From the NCBI RefSeq assembly GCF_000423325.1, contig NZ_AUHT01000006.1, positions 1 to 64,000 on the forward strand: a stretch of 64,000 nt of DNA, in the 5' to 3' direction. Position numbers and translations under genes: made by a program. The first letter of the stretch is position 1. Each line of letters opens with the position of its first letter. The notes beneath the pieces were generated by a model. That model was given only the letters and a program-made list of their open reading frames with translations, made no database searches and was not told the origin of the DNA. This document shows positions 50,284 through 61,477 of the stretch, in pieces. The DNA comes from Lysobacter defluvii IMMIB APB-9 = DSM 18482. Lineage in GTDB: Bacteria > Pseudomonadota > Gammaproteobacteria > Xanthomonadales > Xanthomonadaceae.

Positions 50284-51295
50284 CGAAGGCCACCTCTCCC
50301 TGTACCCCCACCTGGTAGGCCGAGACACGGCGCTCGAAGAAGTTGGTCAGTTCCTGCACGTCCTGCAGTTCCATGAAGGGCAGCGGATTGGCCACCTTGT
50401 ATTTCCTTTCCATTCCGAGCCGGGTGAAGTGGTTGTCCGCACAGTGTTGCAGGTACTGGCGCATGTCGCGGGTGGAGATGCCGGCAACGCCTCCGGAAAG
50501 CACGTCCTCCGCGAAGTGCACCTCGCATTCGATCGCCTCGGCAAGCATGTCGTAGACCTGGTGTTCCATTTCGTCGTCAAACAGGTCCGGCTCCTCCTCG
50601 CGCACCGTGCGGACCGTCTCGAAGGCGAAGTCCATGTGGCAGCTTTCGTCACGGAACACCCAGTTGGTGCCCGACGCAAGGCCTGGCAGCAGCCCGCGTG
50701 AGCGGAAGTAGTACACGTAGGCGAAGGCGGCGAAGAAGAACAGGCCCTCGATGCAGGCACCGAAGCAGATCTGGTTGAGCAGGAACTGCCGGCGCTCCGC
50801 GCGCGTCTCGATCCGCCGCAGGTCCTGGATCGAATCGATCCATTTGAAGCAGAACTCCGCCTTGCGCTTGATCGAAGGGATGTTCTCGACCGCCGCGAAC
50901 GCACGCGTGCGCTCCTCGGGGTCCGGCAGGTAGTTGTCCAGCACCGTCAGGTAGAACTGCACGTGCAGCGCCTCTTCGTACAGCTGGCGTGACAGGTACA
51001 TGCGCGCCTCGGGCGCATTGAGGTGCTGGTAGAGGTTCAGCACCAGGTTGTTGGAGACGATCGAATCGCCCGTGGCGAAGAACGCGACCAGGCGGTGGAC
51101 CAGGTGCCGGTCGGCGGGGGTCATCTTGTCGTGCAGGTCGGAAATGTCGATCTGGAAGTTGATCTCATCCACCGTCCAGGTGTTCCGGATCGCGTTGCGG
51201 TACATCTCGTAGAAGTGCGGATAACGCATCGGGCGCAGGGTGAGCTCGAAGCCGGGGTCGAGCAGCATCGGCTCGCGCAGGGAGAGCGTGGACAT
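50270..51295 (-). CDS. nrdB: Ribonucleotide reductase class Ia, beta subunit
   Basis: NrdB houses the diiron-tyrosyl radical cofactor for class Ia ribonucleotide reductase. The 341-residue protein has diiron ligands in FATGDSIVSNN (Asp), YEEALHVQFY (Glu, His and the radical Tyr), and FRDESCHMDFAFETV (Glu and His). The spacing ExxHxxxY equals that around E. coli Glu115, His118 and Tyr122. The C terminus ends EVAFDAAF, a peptide that would dock on NrdA. The ATG at 51295 gives MSTLSLREPMLLDPGFELTL. It is 28 bases after nrdA. Confidence 0.96.
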   Translation of the reverse strand: MSTLSLREPMLLDPGFELTLRPMRYPHFYEMYRNAIRNTWTVDEINFQIDISDLHDKMTPADRHLVHRLVAFFATGDSIVSNNLVLNLYQHLNAPEARMYLSRQLYEEALHVQFYLTVLDNYLPDPEERTRAFAAVENIPSIKRKAEFCFKWIDSIQDLRRIETRAERRQFLLNQICFGACIEGLFFFAAFAYVYYFRSRGLLPGLASGTNWVFRDESCHMDFAFETVRTVREEEPDLFDDEMEHQVYDMLAEAIECEVHFAEDVLSGGVAGISTRDMRQYLQHCADNHFTRLGMERKYKVANPLPFMELQDVQELTNFFERRVSAYQVGVQGEVAFDAAF

Positions 51296-51323
51296 CGGGA
51301 TACCTCGGAACGTAATGGGGTGG

Positions 51324-53783
51324 TTACTGGCAGGCTTCGCAGGACTCGGGGTTCTCGAGCGAACAGGCCAGGGCATCGGGAGCCGTCTTCGCCGGCATCC
51401 CGGCCGACGACACCGGGCCCACGGTGGTCTTGGCAATCCGCGTGGCAGGTCGCGAGCGCAGGTAGTAGGTGGTCTTCAGTCCCTTCTTCCACGCGTACAT
51501 GTACATCGAGGACAGTGCGCCGAGGTTCGGACTCTCCATGAACAGGTTGAGCGAGGCGGACTGGTCGATGAAGGCGCCGCGTTCGGCCGCCATGTCGATG
51601 AGCGAGCGCATCGGCAGCTCCCACGCCGTGCGGTAGACCTCGCGCAGCGGTGCCGGGATCTGCTCGAGTCCCTGTATCGACCCGTCGGCGCGCTTGATCG
51701 CGTCACGCATGTCCGCCGTCCACAGGCCCAGGCGCTTCAGCTCGCCGACGAGGTGGCGGTTCACCTGCAGGAAGTCGCCGGAAAGCGTCTCGCGCTTGAA
51801 CAGGTTGGACACCTGCGGCTCGACGCATTCGTAGCAACCGGCAATCGAGGCAATGGTCGCGGTGGGGGCGATCGCCACCAGCAGCGAATTGCGCAGGCCG
51901 TGCTCGAGGATCCGCGCCCGCAGGGCGTCCCAACGGGCGGGGTCGGCGGGCGCGACCCCCCAGGCGTCGAACTGCAACTCGCCGCGGGCGGCGCGGGTCT
52001 CGTCGAACGCGGGGTGCCGGCCGTGCTCCTGTGCAAGCTCGCAGGACGCCTCCAGGGCATGGAAGTAGATGGCCTCCGCGATCCGGCGCGAGAGCCGGCG
52101 CGCCTCGTCGCTGTCGAAGGGCAGGCGCTGACGGAAGAACACGTCCTGCAACCCCATGCATCCCAGCCCGACCGGCCGCCAGCGCAGGTTCCCCGAGCGC
52201 GCGCTGCCGATCGGATAGAAGTTCAGGTCGATCACGCGGTCGAGCTGCCGCACCGCCAGGCGCACGGTTTCGGCCAGCTTGCCGAAGTCGAATCCGTCCT
52301 CGGCGTCCAGGTGGTGGGCGAGGTTGATCGAGCCCAGGTTGCATACCGCAGTCTCGGCGTCGGAGGTGACCTCGAGTATTTCGGTGCACAGGTTCGACAG
52401 GTGGATGACGTTGCCCGGCTGCGCGGTCTGGTTGCTCGCCCGGTTGCACTTGTCCTTGAAGATCATCCAGCCGTTCCCGGTCTCGGCCAGGGTCCGCATC
52501 ATCCGCCCGTAGAGCTTGCGCGCCGGAATGGTCCGCGCGGCTTTGCCCTGCGTCTCCGCCTGCCGGTAGGCTTCCTCGAACGCTTCGCCATACAGGTCCG
52601 TCAGCTCGGGCGCCGCGTGCGGGTCGAACAGCGACCAGTCTTCGCCTGCTTCCACGCGCGCCATGAACAGGTCCGGCACCCAGTTCGCGATGTTGAGGTT
52701 GTGCGTGCGCCGCGCCTCATCGCCGGTGTTGTCGCGCAGCTCGAGGAAATCCTCGATGTCCGCGTGCCAGGTCTCCAGGTACACGCAAGCCGCGCCCTTG
52801 CGCTTGCCGCCCTGGTTGACCGCTGCGACGGAGGCATCGAGGGTCTTCAGCCACGGCACGATCCCGTTGGAGTGCCCGTTGGTGGAGCGGATCAGCGCGC
52901 CGCGCGAGCGCACCCGTGTCCAGCTGACGCCGATGCCGCCGGAGAACTTCGACAGCTGCGCGATATCGCCGTAGCGCTGGTAGATCGATTCCAGCGAGTC
53001 CCGCGGCGAATCCAGCAGGAAGCAGGACGACAGCTGCTCGTGCCGGGTGCCGGCGTTGAACAGGGTGGGTGAGGAGGGCAGGTAGTCGAGGCTGCCCATG
53101 CGCTGGTACAGCGCCATCGCTTCGGGCACGTCCCAGCTGAGTGCACTGGCGATCCTCAGGAAGAACTGCTGCGGCGTCTCGAGCACCTTGCGTGTGTGCG
53201 GGTGGCGCAACAGGTAGCGGTCGTACAGCGTGCGCAGGCCGAAGTAGTCGAAGCCGAGGTCCAGCGACGGGTCGATCGCGTCGTTGAGCTTGCGCGCATT
53301 GAGCTGCACGAACTCCAACAGGCGGTCGTTGATCAGGCCCACCTCGTGGCCGCGTGTGATGGATTGGGAGAACGCGTGGATCTCCTGGCCGGACACCTCC
53401 TTGGCGATGAAGTTGGCCAGCAGCCGCGCGGCGAGGCGGCCGTACTCGGGCTCCTCGCCGGTCAGCAGGGCGGCGGTGCGGATCGAGAGCTCGTCCAGCT
53501 CCGCGGTCGTGGCACCGTCGTAGAGGCCGGAGATGGTGCGGGTGGCCACCCGCATCGGATCGACGGCGTGCAGGCCCGTGCAGCAGCGCTGCACCGCACG
53601 GACGATCTTGTTCAGATCGACCAGCTCGCGGCTGCCGTTGCGCTTCGTTACGGTCATTGCCATGGGGCCGTCGGGCGGGGCCAGGTCGAAACCGTCCGGC
53701 GTGCCGACGCTTGGGGGGGGCTGACGTTTTCCGCCTGTGGCCGGAGTGGCGGCTTCGGGCGCGGTCAGGGTGTCATTGGACAT
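51324..53783 (-). CDS. nrdA: Ribonucleotide reductase class Ia, alpha subunit
   Basis: NrdA reduces ribonucleotides to deoxyribonucleotides. The 819-residue protein has an N-terminal ATP-cone ([20 protein letters not shown], about 43-62), [12 protein letters not shown] (first active-site Cys), [11 protein letters not shown] (NLC.E catalytic motif) with [26 protein letters not shown], and a C-terminal redox pair in SCEACQ. The start at 53783 precedes a Pro/Ala/Thr-rich extension before the cone; a longer frame upstream runs into the leader RNA. Control elements in front are an NrdR-box pair, a sigma70 promoter and a cobalamin riboswitch. Confidence 0.96.
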   Translation of the reverse strand: MSNDTLTAPEAATPATGGKRQPPPSVGTPDGFDLAPPDGPMAMTVTKRNGSRELVDLNKIVRAVQRCCTGLHAVDPMRVATRTISGLYDGATTAELDELSIRTAALLTGEEPEYGRLAARLLANFIAKEVSGQEIHAFSQSITRGHEVGLINDRLLEFVQLNARKLNDAIDPSLDLGFDYFGLRTLYDRYLLRHPHTRKVLETPQQFFLRIASALSWDVPEAMALYQRMGSLDYLPSSPTLFNAGTRHEQLSSCFLLDSPRDSLESIYQRYGDIAQLSKFSGGIGVSWTRVRSRGALIRSTNGHSNGIVPWLKTLDASVAAVNQGGKRKGAACVYLETWHADIEDFLELRDNTGDEARRTHNLNIANWVPDLFMARVEAGEDWSLFDPHAAPELTDLYGEAFEEAYRQAETQGKAARTIPARKLYGRMMRTLAETGNGWMIFKDKCNRASNQTAQPGNVIHLSNLCTEILEVTSDAETAVCNLGSINLAHHLDAEDGFDFGKLAETVRLAVRQLDRVIDLNFYPIGSARSGNLRWRPVGLGCMGLQDVFFRQRLPFDSDEARRLSRRIAEAIYFHALEASCELAQEHGRHPAFDETRAARGELQFDAWGVAPADPARWDALRARILEHGLRNSLLVAIAPTATIASIAGCYECVEPQVSNLFKRETLSGDFLQVNRHLVGELKRLGLWTADMRDAIKRADGSIQGLEQIPAPLREVYRTAWELPMRSLIDMAAERGAFIDQSASLNLFMESPNLGALSSMYMYAWKKGLKTTYYLRSRPATRIAKTTVGPVSSAGMPAKTAPDALACSLENPESCEACQ

Positions 53784-54017
53784 GGTGGAGCTCCGGTGCA
53801 GTACGCACGGGTCGCCGTCCTTCCCTCGGGGACGACGCACGGGGACGCGGCACCGGTCACCGCCAGCAACGGCGGCCACGGCGCGGCCTTGCCCCCGCGG
53901 GCACGGGACTCAGGGAAAACGCAGGCAGGCACCACGGGCGTCCGATGGGTCGCCCTGCGGTACCGGCCGTCCTCCCCCGAGGCCCCTTGGGCCGGTTACC
54001 ACGCGGTGTGCTTGGCG
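53784..54017 (-). other. Leader of nrdA between riboswitch and start codon
   Basis: This 234-base stretch has no coding signal. A long hairpin (53959-53968 with 53990-54000, one bulge) immediately follows the riboswitch aptamer on the transcript and may be part of its expression platform. It is not followed by a T-tract, so simple intrinsic termination is unlikely. A ribosome site (GGAGCTCC region) lies just before the nrdA ATG. Confidence 0.5.
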
Positions 54018-54200
54018 TGGCTGTCGGCAGGTCTTCGGGCTGAGGACGCGGAGCCGGGCTCCTCCTACTGCCGCCGCTTCCCGGGACGTGCGCCCCAGTG
54101 CCATGACGGGTTCGTTTCCATTACCGCTGCGGGGCAGCGCCGGAATTGGACCGTGGTCCGCACCGGCTTCCCTTTTCAGCCGACCGCGAGGCCGGCACCG
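54018..54200 (-). ncRNA. Cobalamin (AdoCbl) riboswitch upstream of nrdA
   Basis: Read on the minus strand, it contains the conserved cobalamin-aptamer blocks in order: GGTGCC, GAAAAGGGAAGCCGGTG, GCTGCCCCGCAGCGGTAA, GGCACTGGGGCG, CCCGGGAAG, and the B12 box AGCCCGAAGACCTGCC (54041-54026). All are separated by plausible stem sequences. Such elements are known to repress B12-independent isozymes when B12 is plentiful, including class Ia ribonucleotide reductases in some bacteria. It lies about 235 nt before the nrdA ATG. Ends are approximate. Confidence 0.94.
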
Positions 54201-54204
54201 ACGA

Positions 54205-54251
54205 GCACAACATATCGTGTTTATTGCGGGAGTCAATCGCACAAGTTGTGG
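54205..54251 (-). promoter_or_regulatory. nrdA promoter with NrdR-like box pair
   Basis: On the minus strand TTGACT (54236-54231), 16 nt and TATGTT (54214-54209) form a sigma70 promoter starting near 54203. ACACGATATGTTGTGC (54220-54205) fits the NrdR consensus closely and overlaps the -10. A second, weaker site CCACAACTTGTGCGAT (54251-54236) lies just upstream of the -35. Their centres are 31 bp apart, the spacing typical of NrdR box pairs. NrdR represses nrd operons when dATP is high. Confidence 0.72.
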
Positions 54252-54371
54252 TGGGGCGCGGCAGGAGCAACCCTGCCAGGCCAACGCAGCGGTTTGCCCG
54301 CCCACTCGCGCGCGCGGACAATGACGGCCCTTCGCCGGCCCGCCCGGCTGCAGCCAAGACAAGGGAAGCCC

Positions 54372-55550
54372 ATGTCCATCGTCCGAATGACCGACCTCGA
54401 CCTCTCCGGCAAGCGCGTGCTGATCCGCGAGGACCTCAACGTGCCGATCGATGCCGACAGCCGGATCACCTCGGAGCAGCGCATCACGGCGGCGCTGCCG
54501 ACGCTGCGGCTGGCGCTGGAGAAGGGCGCGGCGGTGATGGTCATGTCGCACCGGGGCCGTCCGGTCGAGGGCGAATGGAGCGAGTCCGATTCGCTCGCGC
54601 CGGTTGCGCGCCGCCTGTCGGAGCTGCTGGGCATGGACGTGCCGCTGCTGCGCGACTGGGTCGACGGCGTGGACGTACGGCCCGGCCAGCTGGTGCTGCT
54701 GGAGAACTGCCGGATGAACCCCGGCGAGAAGAAGGACGACGAGGCGCTGGCGGGGAAGTACGCGGCGCTGTGCGACGTGTTCGTCATGGACGCCTTCGGC
54801 ACCGCGCACCGGGCGCAGGCCTCCACCCACGGCGTGATCCGCCAGGCGAAGCTCGCCGCCGGCGGCCCCCTGCTGATGGCCGAGCTGGACGCGCTGGGCA
54901 AGGCGCTGGACGAGCCGGCCCGGCCGCTGCTGGCGATCGTCGCCGGCTCCAAGGTCAGCACCAAGCTGGAGCTGCTTTCCTCGCTGGTGGGCAAGGTCGA
55001 CCAGCTGATCGTCGGCGGCGGCATCGCCAACACCTTCATCGCCGCGATGGGCCACGACGTGGGCCGCTCGCTGCAGGAGCCGGACCTGGTCGACACCGCA
55101 CGCAAGATCATGGAGCAGGCGCGTGCCCGCGGCGCCGACATCCCGCTGCCGGTGGACGTGGTCGTCGCGCCGGAGTTTTCCGCCGACGCGCCGGCGACGG
55201 TCCGGGCGATCGACGCCGTCGGCCGGGACGAGATGATCCTCGACATCGGTCCGGAGACGGCCAGGCAGTACGCCTCGCTGATCGCCGGTGCGGGCACCGT
55301 CGTGTGGAACGGGCCGGTGGGCGTGTTCGAGTTCGATGCCTTCGGCAAGGGAACCGAAGCGCTGGCGCGGGCAATCGCCGGTTCCGACGCCTTCTCGATC
55401 GCCGGTGGGGGCGACACCCTGGCCGCGGTCGACAAGTACGGCATCGCCGACCGGGTGTCCTACATCTCCACCGGCGGCGGGGCGTTCCTTGAGTTCCTGG
55501 AAGGCAAGGAACTGCCGGCGGTTGCGGCGCTGGCGGCGCGCGGCGGCTGA
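54372..55550 (+). CDS. pgk: Phosphoglycerate kinase
   Basis: Pgk transfers the acyl phosphate of 1,3-bisphosphoglycerate to ADP. The 392-residue protein has [14 protein letters not shown] (about 14-27), [13 protein letters not shown] (about 58-70), [14 protein letters not shown] (about 196-209), the hinge [15 protein letters not shown] (about 212-226), [14 protein letters not shown] (about 314-327) and the ATP-site [13 protein letters not shown]. The ATG is the first of the conserved [11 protein letters not shown] start. It is divergent from nrdA and begins a run pgk-pyk-fba-acs on the plus strand. Confidence 0.97.
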   Translation: MSIVRMTDLDLSGKRVLIREDLNVPIDADSRITSEQRITAALPTLRLALEKGAAVMVMSHRGRPVEGEWSESDSLAPVARRLSELLGMDVPLLRDWVDGVDVRPGQLVLLENCRMNPGEKKDDEALAGKYAALCDVFVMDAFGTAHRAQASTHGVIRQAKLAAGGPLLMAELDALGKALDEPARPLLAIVAGSKVSTKLELLSSLVGKVDQLIVGGGIANTFIAAMGHDVGRSLQEPDLVDTARKIMEQARARGADIPLPVDVVVAPEFSADAPATVRAIDAVGRDEMILDIGPETARQYASLIAGAGTVVWNGPVGVFEFDAFGKGTEALARAIAGSDAFSIAGGGDTLAAVDKYGIADRVSYISTGGGAFLEFLEGKELPAVAALAARGG

Positions 55551-55636
55551 GCCTCCGGTGGATTCGTATGCACGGCGGAGCGGCCGGCGGGCTGTGCTAG
55601 CTTGCGGCGCATCGTGAGCTGACGGACCCACCGCCC

Positions 55637-57100
55637 ATGGCCGACCTGCGCCGCACCAAGATCCTCGCAACCCTCGGCCCGGCGACGGACGCGCCCGGCG
55701 TGCTCGACGCGATACTGGCCGCGGGCGTGGACGTGGTGCGGCTGAACTTCTCGCACGGCACGCCCGACGAGCAGCGCGCACGCGCCGAAGCCGTGCGGGA
55801 GGCGGGGCGGCGCGTCGGGCGCGAGGTCGGCATCCTCGCCGACCTGCCGGGCCCGAAGATCCGCATCGAGCAGTTCGCCGACGGGAAGGTGGAGCTGCGC
55901 TCCGGCGCCCGCTTCGACCTGGTCGCCAGCAACGACGCGCCCCCGGGCGACGACCGGCAGGTCGGGGTCAGCTACCTGGGCCTGCCCGGCGACCTCGCCG
56001 CCGGCGACGTGTTGCTGCTCGACGACGGCATGGTCCAGCTGCGGGTGGAGCGCATCGAGGGCGAGCGCATCGTCACCACCGTGCTCAACGACGGGCCGCT
56101 GTCGGACCGCAAGGGCCTGAACAAGCAGGGCGGCGGCCTGTCCCTGGGTGCCATCACCGACCACGACCGGCGGCTGATCGCGGAAGCGGCCGACATGGGC
56201 GTGGACTTCATCGCCGTGTCGTTCTGCCGCAACGCCGAGGACATGGAAGAGGCGCGGCGCCTGGCCCGGGCCGCCGGCAGCAACGCGGCGCTGGTGTCCA
56301 AGATCGAGCGCGCCGAGGCGATCGCCAACCTGGCCGGGATCATCGAGGCCAGCGACGTGGTGATGGTCGCCCGCGGCGACCTGGGCGTGGAGACCGGCGA
56401 CGCCGAGCTGCCCGGCCTGCAGAAGAAGATCATCCGCGAGTCGCTGGCGCGCAACCGGGTGGTGATCACCGCCACCCAGATGCTGCAGTCGATGGTCGAC
56501 AGTCCGCTGCCGACCCGCGCCGAAGTGCTGGACGTGGCCAACGCGGTGATCGACGGCACCGACGCGGTGATGCTGTCGGCGGAGACCGCCGCCGGCGAGT
56601 ACCCGGTCAAGGCGGTCGAGGCGATGGCGCGCATCTGCCTGGGCGCCGAGCGCCAGTTCCACCACGACACCGACTTCGAGGCGGCCCCGCGCGGGCTGCA
56701 GCGCGCCGACCACGCCATCGCGATGGCGGCGATGTTCCTGTCCGAGCACATCGACGTGCGCGCGATCGTGGCCATGACCGAGTCCGGCGGCACCGCGCGC
56801 TTCCTGTCGCGTTTCCGTTCCAGCGCGCCGGTCTTCGGGTTGTCGCGCCACGCACCGGCGCGCCGGCAGATGGCGCTGATGCGCTCGGTGGTGCCGCTGC
56901 CCTTCGACAGCCGCGGCATGGACCTGCGGCAGGCCACCGAGAGCGCGATCGCCGAGCTGTTCGCCGTCAACCTGCTGTCGGAAGGCGACCGGCTGCTGTT
57001 CACCGGCGGCGACCACATGGAAACCCACGGCGCCACCAACACCCTGCGCCTGCTGCAGGTCGGCCCGGGCGGACGGGCGGAGCCGGTCGCAGCGCTGTGA
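55637..57100 (+). CDS. pyk: Pyruvate kinase
   Basis: Pyruvate kinase makes pyruvate and ATP from phosphoenolpyruvate. The 487-residue protein has RRTKILATLGPATD (about 4-17), VVRLNFSHG (about 35-43), ADLPGPKIRIEQF (about 73-85), VSKIERAEAI (catalytic Lys, about 221-230), MVARGDLGVET (about 243-253) and the signature TATQMLQSM. The C-terminal domain (about 355-487) is the regulatory domain. It follows pgk by 86 bases, probably in the same transcript. Confidence 0.97.
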   Translation: MADLRRTKILATLGPATDAPGVLDAILAAGVDVVRLNFSHGTPDEQRARAEAVREAGRRVGREVGILADLPGPKIRIEQFADGKVELRSGARFDLVASNDAPPGDDRQVGVSYLGLPGDLAAGDVLLLDDGMVQLRVERIEGERIVTTVLNDGPLSDRKGLNKQGGGLSLGAITDHDRRLIAEAADMGVDFIAVSFCRNAEDMEEARRLARAAGSNAALVSKIERAEAIANLAGIIEASDVVMVARGDLGVETGDAELPGLQKKIIRESLARNRVVITATQMLQSMVDSPLPTRAEVLDVANAVIDGTDAVMLSAETAAGEYPVKAVEAMARICLGAERQFHHDTDFEAAPRGLQRADHAIAMAAMFLSEHIDVRAIVAMTESGGTARFLSRFRSSAPVFGLSRHAPARRQMALMRSVVPLPFDSRGMDLRQATESAIAELFAVNLLSEGDRLLFTGGDHMETHGATNTLRLLQVGPGGRAEPVAAL

Positions 57101-57147
57101 GTGCCGCAACTGCCTGATCGCAATGGCCTTTACGGGGGCGGCGCGGC

Positions 57148-57153
57148 TATACT
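57148..57153 (+). promoter_or_regulatory. -10 element upstream of fba
   Basis: TATACT, 36 bases before the fba ATG. A -35 at the right spacing is not clear. It may add an internal promoter to the glycolytic run. Confidence 0.5.
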
Positions 57154-57188
57154 GGCCGGCCATCGAACCCACCCCCAACAGGACGTCC

Positions 57189-58199
57189 ATGAGCATCGAA
57201 CAGCTTGCCGAAACCGCCCAGGCCATGGTGGCCGCCGGGAAGGGCATCATCGCGATCGACGAGTCGACCGGCACCATCAAGAAGCGCTTCGACAGCGTCA
57301 ACGTCGAGAGCACCGAGGAGAACCGCCGCGCCTACCGCGAGATGCTGCTGACCACGCCGAAGCTGGGCGAGTACATCTCCGGCGCGATCCTGTTCGACGA
57401 GACCCTGCGCCAGTCCACCAAGGACGGCGTGCCGTTCACCAAGATCATGAACGACGCCGGGATCATCCCGGGCATCAAGGTCGACAAGGGCACCCACCCG
57501 CTGGCCGGCTTCCCGGACGAGGTGGTCACCGAGGGCCTGGACGGCCTGCGCGCCCGCCTGGAGGAGTACTACAAGCTCGGCGCCCGCTTCGCCAAGTGGC
57601 GCGCGGTGATCCGGATCGGCGAGGACATCCCGACCGGCACCTGCATCGACGCCAATGCCCACGCGCTGGCCCGCTACGCCGCGCTGTGCCAGGAGCAGGG
57701 CCTGGTGCCGATGGTCGAGCCGGAGATCCTGCTCGACGGCGACCACGACATCGATACCTGCTACGAGGTCACCGAGGTCGTGCTGCGCACGCTGTTCTCG
57801 GCGCTGTACGAGCACAACGTGATGCTCGAGGGCACCATCCTGAAGGTCTCGATGGTGCTGCCGGGCAAGGACGCCGAGGAGCAGGCCTCCATCGAGGAAG
57901 TCGCCGCGGCGACCCTGCACTGCCTGAAGGCCTCCGTGCCGGCCACCCTGCCGGGCATCGTGTTCCTGTCCGGCGGCCAGTCCGACGAGGACGCCACCGC
58001 GCACCTGGACGCGATGAACCGCATGGGTGAGAAGCCCTGGCCGCTGAGCTTCAGCTACGGCCGCGCCATGCAGTCCGCCGCCCTGAAGATCTGGGCCGAG
58101 GACATGACCGGCAACGTCGCCAAGGCGCAGGAGACCGTCTACGCCCGCGCCCGCGAGAACGGCCTGGCCGCGCTCGGCGAGTGGAGCAAGGACGCCTGA
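57189..58199 (+). CDS. fba: Fructose-bisphosphate aldolase, class I
   Basis: Class I aldolase cleaves fructose 1,6-bisphosphate through a Schiff base. The 336-residue protein resembles animal and plant class I enzymes: [18 protein letters not shown] (about 18-35), [17 protein letters not shown] (about 93-109), FAKWRAVI (catalytic-site Lys, about 135-142), [13 protein letters not shown] (about 176-188), GTILKVSMV (Schiff-base Lys region, about 216-224) and [19 protein letters not shown]. No class II zinc motif is present. The start at 57189 gives [15 protein letters not shown]; an upstream ATG would overlap the -10 element. It ends with a strong terminator. Confidence 0.96.
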   Translation: MSIEQLAETAQAMVAAGKGIIAIDESTGTIKKRFDSVNVESTEENRRAYREMLLTTPKLGEYISGAILFDETLRQSTKDGVPFTKIMNDAGIIPGIKVDKGTHPLAGFPDEVVTEGLDGLRARLEEYYKLGARFAKWRAVIRIGEDIPTGTCIDANAHALARYAALCQEQGLVPMVEPEILLDGDHDIDTCYEVTEVVLRTLFSALYEHNVMLEGTILKVSMVLPGKDAEEQASIEEVAAATLHCLKASVPATLPGIVFLSGGQSDEDATAHLDAMNRMGEKPWPLSFSYGRAMQSAALKIWAEDMTGNVAKAQETVYARARENGLAALGEWSKDA

Positions 58200-58225
58200 T
58201 CCCAGCTGCACCCGCGTGACCGGAG

Positions 58226-58255
58226 GACGCCGGCCCAGTGCCGGCGTCTTCGTTT
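58226..58255 (+). terminator. Terminator after fba
   Basis: GACGCCGGC (58226-58234), CCAGT loop, GCCGGCGTC (58240-58248), then TTCGTTT. It separates the glycolytic run from acs. Confidence 0.88.
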
Positions 58256-58320
58256 CCGCGCCCGGTGCCGGTGCCGGGTACATGCGGCACACTGGACCCG
58301 CACGTTTCCAGGGTGAAGCC

Positions 58321-60264
<1,944 letters not shown>

Positions 60265-60285
60265 GCCCGCCGGCCCGGGCCGGCC

Positions 60286-61242
60286 TCAGGGGAGGCCGGC
60301 GAGCCACTCGTCGTCGGAGCCTTCGGGCAGGTCTTCCAGCAGGAAGGTGCTCAGGTAGCGCTCGCCGGTGTCCGGGAGCATGGCGAGGATCGCCGCGCCC
60401 GGCTGCGCCGACTTCGCCACCTCCAGCGCCGCCGCCACGGTGGCGCCGGCGGACACGCCGCAGAAGATGCCTTCCTCCGCGGCCAGCCTGCGCGCGGTGT
60501 CGCGGGCGACGGTGTCGTCGATCGCCAGGAGCTGGTCGGCCACTTCACGATCGAGCACTTCCGGCACGAAGTCCGGCGTCCAGCCCTGGATCTTGTGCGG
60601 GCTCCATTCCTTGCCGGCCAGCATGGAGGCGACGGCGGGCTCGCAGGCGGTGATCTTCACGCCGGGCCGCGCCACCTTCAGCACCTGGCCGACGCCGGTC
60701 AGGGTGCCGCCGGTGCCCCAGCCGCTGACGAAGTGGTCGAGCCGGCGGCCGGCGAAGTCCTGCAGGATTTCCGCCGCGGTGGTGTTGCGGTGCCAGGCGG
60801 GATTGGCGGGGTTGGCGAACTGGTTGGCCAGGAACCAGCCCTTCTCCTTCGCCAGCTCGGCGGCCTTGCGCACCATGCCGGTGCCGCGCTCGGCGGCCGG
60901 GGTCAGGATCACCTTGGCTCCGTAGGCGCGCATCAGCTTGCGGCGCTCGATCGAGAAGGTCTCGGTCATCACCGCGACGAACTTGTAGCCGCGGGCGGCG
61001 CAGACCATCGCCAGGGCGACGCCGGTGTTGCCGCTGGTGGCCTCGACCACCGTGTCGCCGGGCTTGAGCAGCCCGCGCTCCTCGGCGTCGAGGATGATGG
61101 CCAGGGCGAGCCGGTCCTTGACCGAGCCGCCGGGATTGAACGCCTCGACCTTGGCGTAGAGCTCGATGCCCTCGGGGGCGAGCCTGTTCAGGCGCACCAC
61201 CGGGGTGCGGCCGATGGTGTCCAGGATGCTGTCGTGGATCAT
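60286..61242 (-). CDS. cysK: Cysteine synthase A (O-acetylserine sulfhydrylase)
   Basis: CysK makes cysteine from O-acetylserine and sulfide with PLP. The 318-residue protein has AFNPGGSVKDRLAL (PLP Lys, about 37-50), EATSGNTGVALAMVCAARGY (about 68-87), GTGGTLTGVGQVLK (about 178-191) and GIFCGVSAGATVAAAL (about 267-282). The start at 61242 gives MIHDSILDTIGRTPVVRL; the preceding frame is non-coding spacer. It is divergent from the RND adaptor gene, with about 235 bases between. Confidence 0.96.
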   Translation of the reverse strand: MIHDSILDTIGRTPVVRLNRLAPEGIELYAKVEAFNPGGSVKDRLALAIILDAEERGLLKPGDTVVEATSGNTGVALAMVCAARGYKFVAVMTETFSIERRKLMRAYGAKVILTPAAERGTGMVRKAAELAKEKGWFLANQFANPANPAWHRNTTAAEILQDFAGRRLDHFVSGWGTGGTLTGVGQVLKVARPGVKITACEPAVASMLAGKEWSPHKIQGWTPDFVPEVLDREVADQLLAIDDTVARDTARRLAAEEGIFCGVSAGATVAAALEVAKSAQPGAAILAMLPDTGERYLSTFLLEDLPEGSDDEWLAGLP

Positions 61243-61477
61243 GGGGGGGCTCCGTGCCGGTTCGACGTGGGCGGCCAGACTGCCACAGCGGTCCGGCAGC
61301 CCGTGACAACGCCACGGGAACAACGGGTTGTCCGGGATGGGACGGCCGCTTTGCCGGATCGGGCGAGCCTGTGCTTCCGTCAACCTTTGGCCTACGCACC
61401 CGTTACCCGGGGGCACCTAGACTGCACCGTCCGCCTGCCATTCCGGCCCGTGCGGCCCTCCCAATTTCCCCTGCCCG

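Noticed and set aside
53196-54371. Upstream extension of the pgk frame
   Set aside because: It is antisense to nrdA and crosses the riboswitch; the pgk N terminus begins at 54372.
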